Assembly: GCF_051020975.1 (NCBI RefSeq) | Contig: NC_135040.1 | Location: 613,501-677,500 of the forward strand | Direction: 5' to 3' | Length of the DNA: 64,000 nt | From: Osmia lignaria lignaria | Lineage: Eukaryota > Arthropoda > Insecta > Hymenoptera > Megachilidae | Shown here: one piece after another, positions 11,333 through 21,215 of the stretch | How the letters are laid out: each line of letters opens with the position of its first letter | Position numbering within the stretch: position 1 is the first letter of the stretch | The notes under the pieces: generated by a model | What the model was told of the DNA's origin: nothing | The model's input: only the letters and a program-made list of their open reading frames with translations | Database searches by the model: none | Made by a program: the position numbers and the translations under genes

Positions 11333-11627
11333 CCCGTTTGATAGGCGTTCAGGTATTATCGCCGAACTCTCCATATCGAACGGGCGTCTAGAAAACTAAC
11401 TCTACTAGGGCGTCCAGGAGATGCTCTTTACTCTCTCGACCGACAGGCGTCCGGGTATTATCGCCGTACTCTCCGTGTCGGTCGAGCGTCCAGGAATAGG
11501 TCTCCCGCGTACTCTCCCTTCTTCTAGCAGGCGTCCAGGAATTGTCGCCGAAGTCTCCTACCGGGATCTCTCACTCTCTCTTCTCCGGCAGGCGTCCAGG
11601 TATCATCGCCATACTCTCCTGCCGGAG
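11333..11627. other. Array of stem-loops with conserved loop and covarying stems
   Basis: Three good hairpins share an inner part GGCG-T-CCAGGTATTAT-CGCC followed by ACTCTCC. Their outer stems differ: CCCGTTTGATA/TATCGAACGGG (11333-11343, 11374-11384), TCGACCGACA/TGTCGGTCGA (11436-11445, 11476-11485), and CTCCGGCA/TGCCGGAG (11583-11590, 11620-11627). Two or three degenerate units with GGCGTCCAGG lie between. See the findings. Confidence 0.8.
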
Positions 11628-12491
11628 TCACTAACCTGCTGACCAAGAGCGGCCGATGGTCTTACCTCGTCCTTTCTCTCTGTTAACAGCAGGCAAAGTA
11701 GACCGAGGCCGTCGCGAGCCCTTATTTTATATCCGCTCGTTTCGGCGGTCGCCGAAATCAACGATCTCGTCGTCAGGAATGAATTTGGCGTTTTCCGCGC
11801 TCGCGTTCCGCGTCTCCGCTCGCGCCTCGCGACTTCGCTCATGCCTCGCATCTCTGTTTCCCGCGATACTCTATCATCGGTTTTCTCGAAATCGTCTGGA
11901 CGTTTCCAGACTGCGTCGCTTTCGCGAAGTTTCTTTTTTACCGTTGTTACAATGTATATAAGTATGTTTATCAGTAAATATTATCTGTTTTGTATTGTGA
12001 CCCGTAATCGCGTGGGTGTACTCTATAATTTATTTCGTTATTGTACACTGTTTTACAACTCGTTGGGCGCCAGCCGCGGTGGCAATAAAAATCGTAGTAA
12101 TAAGGAAAGGGGGTGATCGCGGGTTTATTACAAGAGATGGGTTTCGCGGCTCGACCGTGGTCTGCCCTTACACTCACTACGCGGGGGAGTACGCAGGGAG
12201 GATTATCCGGGAAAGGGAAATCTCATGGTTGGGAAGGGTTCACAGGAAAGTTCTTTACGTTACGCGTCGAGGGAGGAACACAAAAGGGGACTTTGAGGAA
12301 AGGAAAAGGGTTGTCGCGAAGACGCGGAATACCGGACGTGGAAGGCGAAATACGCGGATGAATAATAATTCAAGGGACTTACTCGAATCGCTCTCCTTTT
12401 CTCACTCACACCACGCTCTAAGTCGCTTTGCTCGCTCTCTACAATCCTTAACACTCTCGAAAATCGCTCTCTATAAATCTTTACTTCTAGA
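11628..12491. other. GC-rich non-coding interior, probably LTR-derived
   Basis: Open frames here are long (up to 173 codons at 12016-12537) only because the DNA is GC-rich and stop-poor. They overlap on both strands and are rich in Arg/Ser without a domain. No gene is called. Confidence 0.45.
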
Positions 12492-12983
12492 CAGGGGTCG
12501 GAAACTCTCAGTGATTTTGTTGGCTTTTCAGTTTTAGTTCCCTAATGACGGACAGTACGTAGATAGCGCTACTACGACGACAATCAGCGCCGCCTACATT
12601 GGCGTTGATTGGCGTTATTTGGAGTGGTTTGGCGTCATAGCGTCTGTTTTGGTGGAGTCCAAACAATTAATAATTATTAATTTATTTTCGTATCCCTGCA
12701 GGTGGCTGCTTTAAATCACAGATTTATGATTTAAAGATAAGAAATCTGCTAAATCATAAATCTCTGATTTTTAGCAGTCACTTTATGACTATCCAGAATT
12801 TAGTATTCTATATATATATACATATATATATATCAGTCTGAGAAGTACTATATATATCAGAGACATATGTAGTATACTTATATATATATGTGTGTCTACT
12901 TTTAGTACACTCGTGACGGATGGTTAGTAGATGGCGCTACAGTCAATGTTAGACTTCTTGTAGAGGGGGGTTTCCGACCCCTG
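12492..12983. mobile_element. Non-autonomous hAT element, 492 bp, with perfect 8-bp target duplication
   Basis: The ends are CAGGGGTCGGAAAC at 12492 and GTTTCCGACCCCTG ending at 12983. Both flanks carry CTTCTAGA (12484-12491 and 12984-12991). CAGGG termini and an 8-bp duplication are diagnostic of the hAT superfamily. The inside is non-coding, with an inner inverted repeat around 12713-12770 and a TA-rich tract. The perfect duplication suggests a fairly recent insertion into the older TIR element. Confidence 0.93.
12810..12895. repeat. TA-rich microsatellite
   Basis: Interrupted (TA)n runs inside the hAT MITE, with TATATATATACATATATATA-type blocks. Confidence 0.85.
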
Positions 12984-13647
12984 CTTCTAGACGTCGAAAC
13001 GTTAATCGATGCAGCAGCGACGGCGAGCCCGTCGCGGGATAATTTTAGGGAGGGGATGGGGTGAGGGAATTTGGGCCATCTTTCGGATTTCTAGGATTGA
13101 TCTATGATCGATAGGCCCGGCCGGTAACCGGGATCGATAGGGCTGGCGGGGCTCGATGGTGGTAGCTGCAAGCTGTAGTCTTCGGGCTCGGCGACAGATG
13201 GCTCCATTCAGCTACTTTTCCGCCGTTGTTGGGCTGGTGGACGGTTATCCTCTGTCCCATGTTACTCCCCTCCTCGGGAGGGATTGCAGGGCTGTCGCCG
13301 ACCTCGAACCTCCTTTTGGGGGTGGCAGCTTGTTGGGGTTCTCTCCGTCGCCTCCATCGGCCTGGTACCGGCGGGTGGGAAAAGGGATAAGGTGATGGAA
13401 GGGTTTTTTATGGGTTATGGTGTATCGGAACGGGAGATGGGAAAAGCGCAGCGATTGTAACGGGAGGCACACGTGACATATTATATTAATGTATATATTA
13501 ATGTATATATGTATTATATTATGCATCTTTTTTCATTTTTTTAATATTACACGTATAAAAAAAAAATGTGCCATTCTAATTAACAATTTAAACGTAACTT
13601 TTTGCCATTCTAATTAACAATTTAAAGTCACACTGTATAAAAATACA
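12984..13647. other. GC-rich then AT-rich non-coding DNA
   Basis: 13000-13460 is GC-rich with several short palindromes (CCCGGCCGGTAACCGGG near 13118). A 33-bp direct repeat of GCCATTCTAATTAACAATTTAAA lies at about 13570 and 13603. No coding signature is visible on either strand. Confidence 0.5.
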
Positions 13648-13839
13648 ATATTTTTCATTAAAAAAGTATATTATTATCCTTCCACAATTGTAATATTGTA
13701 ATTTATTTCAGTAATTTACCTCACATTTTAAAATATTAATTTTGTCCACGATTTCGGGCAAATTCGCCAGTGTGCGGCGCGGCGGTCGGAATATTAATTT
13801 AGCCTAACCTAATCTAATCTAATATAAAATTAAATTAGT

Positions 13840-13985
13840 GAACTTGTTAATCAGGGAATTAGGTTAGGATATGCTAGAACAATATTCCGGCCGCCGTCAG
13901 GCGGCCGGCCACTCAAGTCAAAATTCAAAATCATTGATATCAATTAAGTTCGATTTTTTAGTTCACCCCTTATACTCCTTAGGTT
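13840..13985. repeat. Dispersed repeat with GC palindrome (copy 1)
   Basis: Contains GGCCGCCGTCAGGCGGCC, then a segment shared almost exactly with 58112-58246 (AATTCAAAATCATTGA, then AAGTTCGATTTTTTAGTTC). In copy 2 the palindrome reads GGCTGCCATGAGGCAGCC, so its pairing is kept although the bases differ. Confidence 0.75.
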
Positions 13986-14740
13986 TCGGCCGCCGTAATC
14001 TGTTTATATAATTGGTAATTATATAATTATATTAAACTACACGTGGTCTGGATCTCTATTAATAATAAACACCTTTTTGGTAGAATATATATTTGCGTAT
14101 ATTTATATATATATTTATATGTATGAACTACAACTTAGACTGAACTTAACAATTATCTTTTCTGTCGATCACAATGGATATTTTTTAGTCTAGATCCTTG
14201 CACACAATGGCGTCTCAGAACAGAGAAGAGAAAAAAAAATGTTACCAACCTAAGGATATGGTGTCCTTTTTTATTTCAATACCAACAAATTATAAAGTAA
14301 CAACTTTACGATTTTTCCTAAGAATGACAAAATATTTTCAGCGTTTTAAAATATAACTTTCTATTCTACTTACTTCCCGACAGAAGTTGGTCCAATCAAC
14401 GACACTGCGAGCAGATAAACACCGAAAAAAAGCGAAAACTTTAATGCTTCATAACTTTTGAACGGATTGCGACCGCCACGTTTCTTAAGGTCAAGGTTAC
14501 TCAGTGTCATGACCTTGACAACATATATCAAGGTCAGGATCATCGGCGACTGGGGACTTTTTGTGCATAATTACCGAATAAACAGTTGACAATCACAAAA
14601 CCGTTAAATATATAACAGACCTGTCTAACTAGCGGCCCGCGTGCCACTCGTGGCACTTTCCTCTGCTATGGAACTCACGCTCGGCTCCTCCCCACTCTTC
14701 CTGTTCGTTTCCCAACTCTTGTAATATTTGAGGCGTACCT
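13986..14740. other. AT-rich stretch without a gene
   Basis: TA-rich runs near 14090-14130. A TGACCTTGACA...TCAAGGTCA motif near 14510-14535 recurs in inverse form near 54655-54690. No frame of interest. Confidence 0.5.
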
Positions 14741-14899
14741 TGAGTTGCATTGAACTTGTCGCAGTGAAGTTGGCTACAAATTCACTAACACATTCACGCC
14801 GCGTCGGTGAGACGATGGGCGAGATAGACTCACCGACGCGGCGTGAATGTGTTAGTGAATTTGTAGCCAACTTCACTGCGACAAGTTCAATGCAACTCA
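14741..14899. mobile_element. Near-perfect palindromic MITE (71-bp arms, 17-bp spacer), copy 1
   Basis: Arms 14741-14811 and 14829-14899 are exact inverse copies (TGAGTTGCATTGAACTTG...CAAGTTCAATGCAACTCA) around a 17-bp spacer. A related copy is at 46138-46286. No target duplication is evident. Exact arm identity suggests a recent event or gene conversion. Confidence 0.85.
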
Positions 14900-15828
14900 G
14901 TGTACATATTCCTACTCGTAGCTGCTAGAAACTGCTGCCTTGCTACTGGCACTACTGGATGGTGGGGGAAGTCTGAAGCGGTAAGAGTGTGTTACGGGGA
15001 AAACGTAACAAAACTTAATGAACCTCTAACGGGCGAAGTCCGTGGATACTTATACTTTAAGGAAAATAAATGAAACACGTGTGTCGCTTGAGAGTCGAGA
15101 CTAAAACTGATTTATTTTGTATTTCGGGGGTATTTATATCTTCTGGTCTTATTTTTAGGGGTACAGTGGTACAGAGTTCATTTGGTGTTCGGGTACAGAG
15201 TTGGTTTGTCATACGGTACAGAGTTCAGCTGACGCATGGGGTGATTCCTTTTAGTTTGCACGAGGTTGAATCATATAGCAAAGGTTTACTGGCGTTACAA
15301 GTGGGAGCAGTGGCTTTTTCGCTTCTAGCAGTTAGACAGGCTTGATCTTGAACCTTAGGTATACCGGGTTTAGGCTGCCACTTATGTACATAATTCTGTT
15401 TTACCGACGGCGACTCCACTCATTGGACGACACCAGGCTACAAGTCAATATGGCGTCGAAGTAACATGTAAAATATGCTAAAAACGCTCAGTTTTACACA
15501 CGCACTTCTGAACCGATGGATTCCGCGCCTTAAAACTAGGATTTTTAGATTCTACTTGTTAAATACTTCAAGAAGATAAAAAAAAAGGCCATAATTTTGG
15601 GGCCCCTGAAGAAAAGTTCAGCCCAGGATTGCATTCTATAAACATTTCTGATGAAACCATTCATAAGAAGTATCGGTATGATTTGGTATTGGAACAAAGG
15701 AAGAAAATATCCATCGACAACGTGACTACGATGCGTTGATGCCAAGGCGGCCATTGTATGCCTATCTCGTCGCGCCAGCGCCGTAACTACGCGTAATGGA
15801 CATTTGTACCACTTTAATAGATTTTTGC
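14900..15828. other. Non-coding stretch, LTR-like in part
   Basis: TGTTACGGGGAAAACGTAAC near 14990 resembles LTR starts elsewhere in the window. Three copies of GGTACAGAGTT spaced about 29 bp lie at 15171-15230. I cannot define LTR ends or a coding frame. Confidence 0.35.
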
Positions 15829-17280
15829 TTAATATGAGTGTGTATAATATTTGAATTTGTTATCACACAAGTTTTTTCCTTGATAACGCTTTTCTATTCT
15901 TGCAATATTTTGATGAAATCGTTCACCATGCTCATCACTCACGTCACCGAGGTTTGCAGGAAAATCTAAATGCAAATGCAAAAAATGCATTATTAATGAC
16001 ATGTTGCATCCAAGCTTTTGACAGTTTTGAAGGAGTTCCTTCATAATGAATACATAATTCTGTGATTTATTGTTGCCAAGGAAATTTTCAACTGTTCTTA
16101 TAAAAGAAATCCACACTGCTTTCTTTAATTCATTTAATTTTTCAATGTAATTAGTGTCTTTCATTAATTGCTTGATTTAGGGACCAATAAATATTCCTTT
16201 TATTTTAGCATCGGATAATTTAGTTTTTAAATATTCAAATCCCGTTCTTGTTTTATCCATCGCTTTGACAAAATTCTTCATAATACCCAATTTTATGTGC
16301 AGCGGTGGTAAAATCACGTCTTAGGGTTCAATTAGATTTGGATTTTTTATATTCTTTGAATCGGGGATTAGCTCCTTTCTTGATAGCCAAACTTTCTTTA
16401 TATAGTATACACTTCTTGCCCTGCTATCCCATTCGCAAAGAAAACAACAATACTTTGTACATCCGGATTGAAGGCCGAGTAATATAGCAATTATAGCAAT
16501 TTTTTTCAATTATATTTGTTGTACTGAATTTTGCTCAATACGTGTACAATCTTCAGGGCAGTAACATTCTTTCATTTTTGTGGAATATGCTATAGGAAGG
16601 GATGGATACGACTTTTAGGCTTGTTTTGGATGAATCTATAAATAGCCGCTATTCTTTTGCTATATGTTCAAAGCCTATCGTTCCTGACAGTTCATTTACG
16701 TCATTACAAACACAGAGATCATCGGAAATATAAAAATATTGTTGCAGTGCCTGTTGCCGCGTTCTAAAATGTGTTACTTTCGTCGCACTGTGCAGCAGAT
16801 TTCATCCTTGTAACCGCGATCCTAAAACTTCAGCTTGCTCCTTCGTTAACTGCAAATCACTTACAAGGTCATTAAAGTCCGACTGCGTTATTAAATTTGG
16901 CTCCTTTAAAGTTGTTGGAATATCTGAATAATCTGCAATGTCTTCATTTTTTTCTTTCATGGTGTTTTCGTGAAACCAAATGTTTTGGTTAAACAAGAAT
17001 AGCAGTCTGTTGAGTGATTTGTTGATTCTCTCCATATCATTGGCACTGCAAAAGGCATTTGTTTTCTATTCCCTCTCAACCAGGCTAGAAGAACGAAAGC
17101 ACAACGGTGGCATGAAACATGCGGAGCCCAATCTTTATCTTGGTCCCCGAGTTTGCATTGAAAATAATTTTCATATACAAATGTTATGGCAGGTATTATG
17201 TTCCTGTGTTCGGATTTTAATATAAGTTCGCTGCAAATGTAACAAAAACAGTCTGGGTGATTTATACAATTTCGCGACAT
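15829..17280 (-). pseudogene. Relic of a repetitive Cys/His-rich arthropod protein family
   Basis: Reading right to left, several frames keep the order of a protein family that I recall from aphids, hydra and ants in many copies. The N-terminal Cys/His part is at 17280-16957 (NHPDCFCYIC, KDWAPHVSCHRC, PFAVPMIWRE, HSTDCYSCL). EPNLITQSDFNDLV...LGSRLQG follows at about 16920-16802, then the middle (TKYCCFLCEWDSR, near 16450), then the C-terminal GCNMSLIMHFLHLHLDF, SDEHGERFHQNI and KRYQGK (16164-15829). Many stops and frameshifts separate the pieces, so it is dead. The biochemical role is unknown; the copy number suggests it belongs to a mobile element. Confidence 0.75.
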
Positions 17281-17914
17281 TGTACTATGTAAAACACAAT
17301 TAAAATATATACACTACACACTATTAAAATATATACATATGCATATGTATATGTTCGAATTTGAGATTGAAACTGTTTGAGAATGCGTTCGAGTTTGATT
17401 GTAACGGATGGCAGTGAGAGGAAGCAGTGATCGAGATTGAACAAATAAAACAGTATATTCAACACCACAATATTTACACTATTTACAAGTTGATGAGCTT
17501 ACAGTAACGAGTTTGAGATTGAGTTTTATTTCACACGCGTCGCGTCGAAATGGAGATCGAGTTTGTGCTATATAAAACCACGTGTTAATTCAACAAGTGA
17601 CCACTACGAAAAGGTATTGTTTTCGTGGTGTTTGAGCTAACTTGAGCTAACTTGAGGCTGTCGGCAATGCTACGCGTTCACAAGAGCGAGATTTCAATGA
17701 AAATTTGTGAGATTACACAGGAAAACTATAATTGCGTTATACACGTATGCGTTCTGTCGGATGCGAAATTATAATGGCCAAACGATCGTCTTCTTCGCTG
17801 CACGAGCCGTTGGCTTCGCTTCGTGCTGACGTAAAGCGCGTTGATTAGCATGCAATGTGGCTGCCGATTGCGCTGAAGAGTGCTGTCGCGGTCCGCGTGG
17901 CGACGATTGTACTT
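17281..17914. other. AT-rich stretch without a gene
   Basis: Holds repeated TTTGAGATTGA-type words and CTATATAAAACCACGTG near 17570, which could be a TATA box but faces no recognisable gene. It ends at the terminus of the pogo-like element. Confidence 0.4.
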
Positions 17915-18100
17915 ACAAGGAGACCTCACAGCTGTTGGGTCATCGATTTTGGTATAGCTTTTTCTGGTGAATCTTGATGAAAAATAAGTTGACCCATGTT
18001 TGGCCGTTTTTGTCAATACTCAATATTTAAGGAGATATTTAATATTTTAATTCTCTGATTTCCTTAAATATTAAATTAGTAGAATGGTTTTCAGCAGCTG

Positions 18101-18173
18101 TGTTAGGGAAACGGGTAAAGTAGTAGGTTCGTTGAACTACGCCAGCTCGAGTTCAAATCCCGCCAGGGCCTAG
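18101..18173 (+). other. tRNA-like unit inside the transposon end (copy A)
   Basis: TTAGGGAAACGGGTAAAG resembles an A box, GTAG...CTAC an anticodon stem, and GAGTTCAAATCCC a B box, followed by a T-rich run that would stop Pol III. The same unit occurs at 46475-46504 plus 51011-51061, and inverted at 53678-53751. The T stem is mismatched and the acceptor does not close, so it is not a working tRNA. A Pol III promoter role is inference. Confidence 0.6.
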
Positions 18174-19171
18174 TTCATTTTCCTCTCCATTTTTTTTGTT
18201 TTTTTCTGATTTTTTTTTGTTCTTTTTTGCTTTTTCTTTTTTTTAATTTATTATAATTGCGTTATATATATTGTATTATTTACAATGTATGGGATGATAC
18301 ATATCGTAGAAACACGAAAAACATAAGTGCTTTCGACAATATGAACATTTAATAAAAGCTGATGCATTGCAAGAGCACTTTGCTTTTCTTACACTATCCG
18401 GAAAACATACTTGGTTAACATTCAAAGAAACCGATCTATCGGATATTAATTTGGTCATATACCAAGAGTACCTGATCATATCTTTAAAAATTGGTGCGCA
18501 TAATTGGTGATGAATTAAGGAATGTATTTTTATTGCATCCTCCCTGGTTGATAATTCGCGGCCGGTTTGTAAAATTTCAATTGAATTTTGTAATCTTTTT
18601 ATAAAATTCTTTACTTGTCGGAAAAAGTAAGCATCACAGGGTTGGCAATACGGAGTACAATGTGGCGGAATAATTTCTAACGTTGATGTACAATTTCCAT
18701 CATCGTCTGTAAAAATGCTATTAAAATAAGCAACGTCTGTCTGTCCGCCCCATGAATCCAGAATTAAGAGGAATTTGTTATTCCCACAATATGGACTGAT
18801 TATGCGTTGTACAAACATTGCAAAATGATTTTTTGTTAATTTTCCGGATTTAGATGCTGTAACGATTACTGTTGGAGCGTCTACCATTAAATATTTAGAA
18901 AACGTGCCCGATATGGGCTGATCGAAATTTCATTCTAAGAAATAGATAGCGTCGAAGCACTTGGAAATAAGTGGCGTCGTCCTGCCGCCATAAAACAGTC
19001 ACCAACGGACCACGGTCGCGAACGTTCGAACAGTTTTGTTTTTTTTGTTCTTTTTCTTTTTTTTACCGCGTAATTCCGAATTCAACAGCGTCTTGCCGCG
19101 ATCTGGTTTCTATTACGAAGTCGAGTGCCTTTGCTCAATTACACAGTTTCTTACTCAAAAACAAAATGCGC

Positions 19172-19402
19172 ACGAGGCCTTACCCGGTTCGTAAAGCCGA
19201 GACCTCGTCGCGCCAACAGAAATCACGTAACGCCCGGGGCCCTACCGGGTCCAGTGATTACAAACCCAGGGTCCCGCCGGCAACAATCGACTCATCTGCC
19301 CGAGGCCTTACCCGGTTCGTAAACCCGAGACCTCGCGGCGGCAACAATTAAAGCGCATCGCCCGGGACCTTACCGGTCCCTGAACACAAACCTAAGGTCC
19401 CG
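19172..19402 (+). other. Four-hairpin array in the solo LTR
   Basis: Stems: ACGAGG/CCTCGT (19172-19177, 19203-19208); CGGGGCCC/GGGTCCCG (19235-19242, 19269-19276); CGAGG/CCTCG (19301-19305, 19331-19335); CGGGACCTT/AAGGTCCCG (19363-19371, 19394-19402). All carry an internal TACCSGGT-type segment, and most are followed by CGCCGGCAAC or a close variant. Two stem types alternate. Confidence 0.8.
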
Positions 19403-19488
19403 CCGGCAACCAGGAACGTCGAACGTTCATATCATTCATACATCAATCATATTACACGCGACCCACTCACACACATAACTCATTCTTC

Positions 19489-19571
19489 AAGGGTTTTTTA
19501 CGCCTCCGGGCTTTTTCCCTTTTTACTCAAACATTTCAAGGGTTTTTTACGCCTTCGGGCTTTTTCCCTTG
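19489..19571 (+). other. Paired hairpins with TCCG and TTCG loops
   Basis: AAGGG-TTTTTTAC-GCC-TCCG-GGC-TTTTT-CCCTT is followed 16 bp later by CAAGGG-TTTTTTAC-GCC-TTCG-GGC-TTTTT-CCCTTG. The repeat keeps nested stems separated by T tracts. GCC(TTCG)GGC is a stable RNA tetraloop form. Confidence 0.8.
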
Positions 19572-20408
19572 CATTCATGAATAAACTCTTATTTTACCAT
19601 TTATTAATGCCGAATAATTATTTGTCAAACCAGCATCGACGAATCCTAAACATCCTTTCGAAACGTTCGGTAATCACGGTCCTTTCCTAGAACCTCGCCC
19701 TTATCGCTCTCAAGTCTTTAGCGCGCTGAAGATCTAAAATCAAAGGGGGGAAACGGATGGACGAGAGCTGACTTTGAGAGGACGGGCACTCTTGTTCGAA
19801 CCTCAGACGAAGCAAGATCCAATTCTTAATTTTCTAAAGATTTCATTTCAAAGAATAGTATTGAAACTGTTCATGTGGAAGAGTTTCGATCGTACAATTA
19901 CGTTTTTATACCGTTGCATTAAGGCCTCGACATTTTCTTGAACACGAGGTCCAAAATTGCCTTTTACCTCTTGCATGCAGAGGAAAACGTGTGGCAGCAG
20001 GCTTCGTGCTGCAGTTAATGCATACTGTGCCGTATAACTATGCGTTACTTTGTTGAAATCTCCGAGAAACACTTCTACTGCTTTCTCTCTTTTATATGTT
20101 AAGCTTCTATGTACGTTAGTACGATATTCACAGCTTGTTTGGTTTGTATTTATTACAAAATGAGGGTCAAAATTTGGTATAAAATGAGATAATCGTTTTT
20201 GGACTGTACCTTTCCCTGCTGACCTGATGTTCAGTCGTCGGTGCTGGACGAATTGCAGGTTTCAGGCGCTTTTTACTCGAATATTTAAACGTTAATTACT
20301 GGAAAACAAAGCCGCAAACGCTATTTCGTTATTCTTGATTTTCGTCTTATTTTGATCCCTAGAATCACCTCTTAAAATTTTGCCCACCTGTTGTCGAACA
20401 CCCTGTAT

Positions 20409-20590
20409 ACAGGGTGTCACGCGACTACGTCGACAACCAAAGAGGGATGATTGACAAGGTGATTCTAAACAACTTTTTCCTTTGCCAAAATGTCGATTAA
20501 GGCTTCATTTTCGAGTTATTAACAAAAAACACTGGCCAATAAACGCGCGCCTTTACCGCGGGCCGAACCACGAGAGTGTTGGGTTTGTTT
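20409..20590 (+). repeat. Arm of fold-back family B
   Basis: ACAGGGTGTCAC... then GATGATTGACAAGGTGATTCTAAACAAC matches the arm of the fold-backs at 31316-32858 and 56240-56934. The end of another element (AACACCCTGT) abuts it just upstream, making a head-to-head CCCTGTATACAGGG junction. Confidence 0.7.
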
Positions 20591-21215
20591 GGTGTTTAAG
20601 CGGTGGTCGTGATCAAGTGCATTAGCACCACATCGGTATGGTAGGACTTGGGCTAAAGTTGTATGAAATAATGAATGAAAAAAAGAAAAGAATAATAGTA
20701 TCGAATTATTAGTTGCTCATGAACAACATGCTGATGCACTTGATCACGACCAGTGCGACGCGCTGCAGCCAACGTTCCTTGTGCACACTAACGCAATTTC
20801 ATTCGCAAAAATTTGTGTTTTTAACTAATGGAATGATGCGATGTAATACCCACTACAATATTATAAATAGAAAATTATAGGGTACCATTCAAAAAAATTG
20901 TTTTGGTTTCAAAATGTCTCTCACCACTTCACTTATCGAAACGTCATTTGCACCACATAACGTGCCCCCTTAAATCGAACAAGTTTTGTAGAAGTATTTT
21001 TTTGGTAGCTTTAACCCTTTACGAGATATTTGACCATTCGCACTTAAACGTAACATCCTACGTGTATTCAGTAATATTTTTTGCTCCCTTAAAATAGCAA
21101 ATGATAATCAAACGCTACGCTGCTTTAAAGAATAGACCATTTCCTGTTTTCATGACGAGTTTTAGAACTTTTGAATAGTCTTTTAGCTTTTTTGTTTATA
21201 ACTTTTTCTAATTGT
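20591..21215. other. Non-coding repeat debris
   Basis: Holds an inverted pair GTGGTCGTGATCAAGTGCAT (about 20604) and TGCACTTGATCACGACC (about 20734). Otherwise AT-rich without a frame of note. Confidence 0.45.

Larger units (their letters stand above)
10967..13774. mobile_element. TIR element with about 120-bp inverted ends, non-coding interior
   Basis: The left end (CACAGTGGTGAATTTGCC, 10967 onward) and right end (complement of CACACTGGCGAATTTGCC, ending 13774) are inverted copies that stay nearly identical for about 120 bp, to AATGAAAAATA. No clean target duplication is seen, and the right flank runs into another repeat. The original element was probably small, and its interior now holds other DNA: a GAA-rich tract, a hairpin array, GC-rich LTR-like sequence and a hAT MITE. 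No transposase is encoded. Confidence 0.8.
18870..19896 (+). mobile_element. Solo LTR, 1,027 bp, 5-bp target duplication ATTAC
   Basis: Starts TGTTGGAGCG and ends GATCGTACA, so TG...CA, and is flanked by ATTAC at 18865-18869 and 19897-19901. Comparison with the uninterrupted transposase at 52978-52990 shows the exact empty site. No internal region or second LTR is present, so it is a solo LTR left by recombination. It holds a four-hairpin array (19172-19402), two further hairpins (19489-19571) and AATAAA near 19580. The retroelement family is not fixed by the sequence seen. Confidence 0.9.
17915..20205 (-). mobile_element. Pogo/IS630-like transposon, copy A, 5'-truncated and split by a solo LTR
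   Basis: Starts with the family terminus ACAAGGAGACCTCACAGC at 17915, shared with 46285 and, inverted, 53936. It then holds the same 350-bp non-coding tail, a tRNA-like unit, and the transposase on the minus strand. Coding sequence is interrupted by the LTR at 18870-19896, resumes at 19897, and stops matching near 20205. The N-terminal half of the transposase and the far terminus are gone. Confidence 0.88.
18276..20205 (-). pseudogene. DDD transposase relic of copy A (two pieces)
   Basis: The C-terminal piece 18869-18276 reads ILDSWGGQTD (second Asp), PPHCTPYCQPCD (third Asp) and the Cys/His tail CSCNASAFIKCSYCRK. The upstream piece (20205-19897) reads LGDFNKVTHSYTAQYALTAA and ENVEALMQRYKNVIV. 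They are the two sides of the LTR insertion and match 52655-53574 closely. The remainder of the N-terminus, including the HTH regions, is absent. Confidence 0.88.

Noticed and set aside
11656..12537. Arg/Ser-rich frames up to 173 codons on both strands
   Set aside because: Overlapping, low-information translations of GC-rich non-coding DNA.
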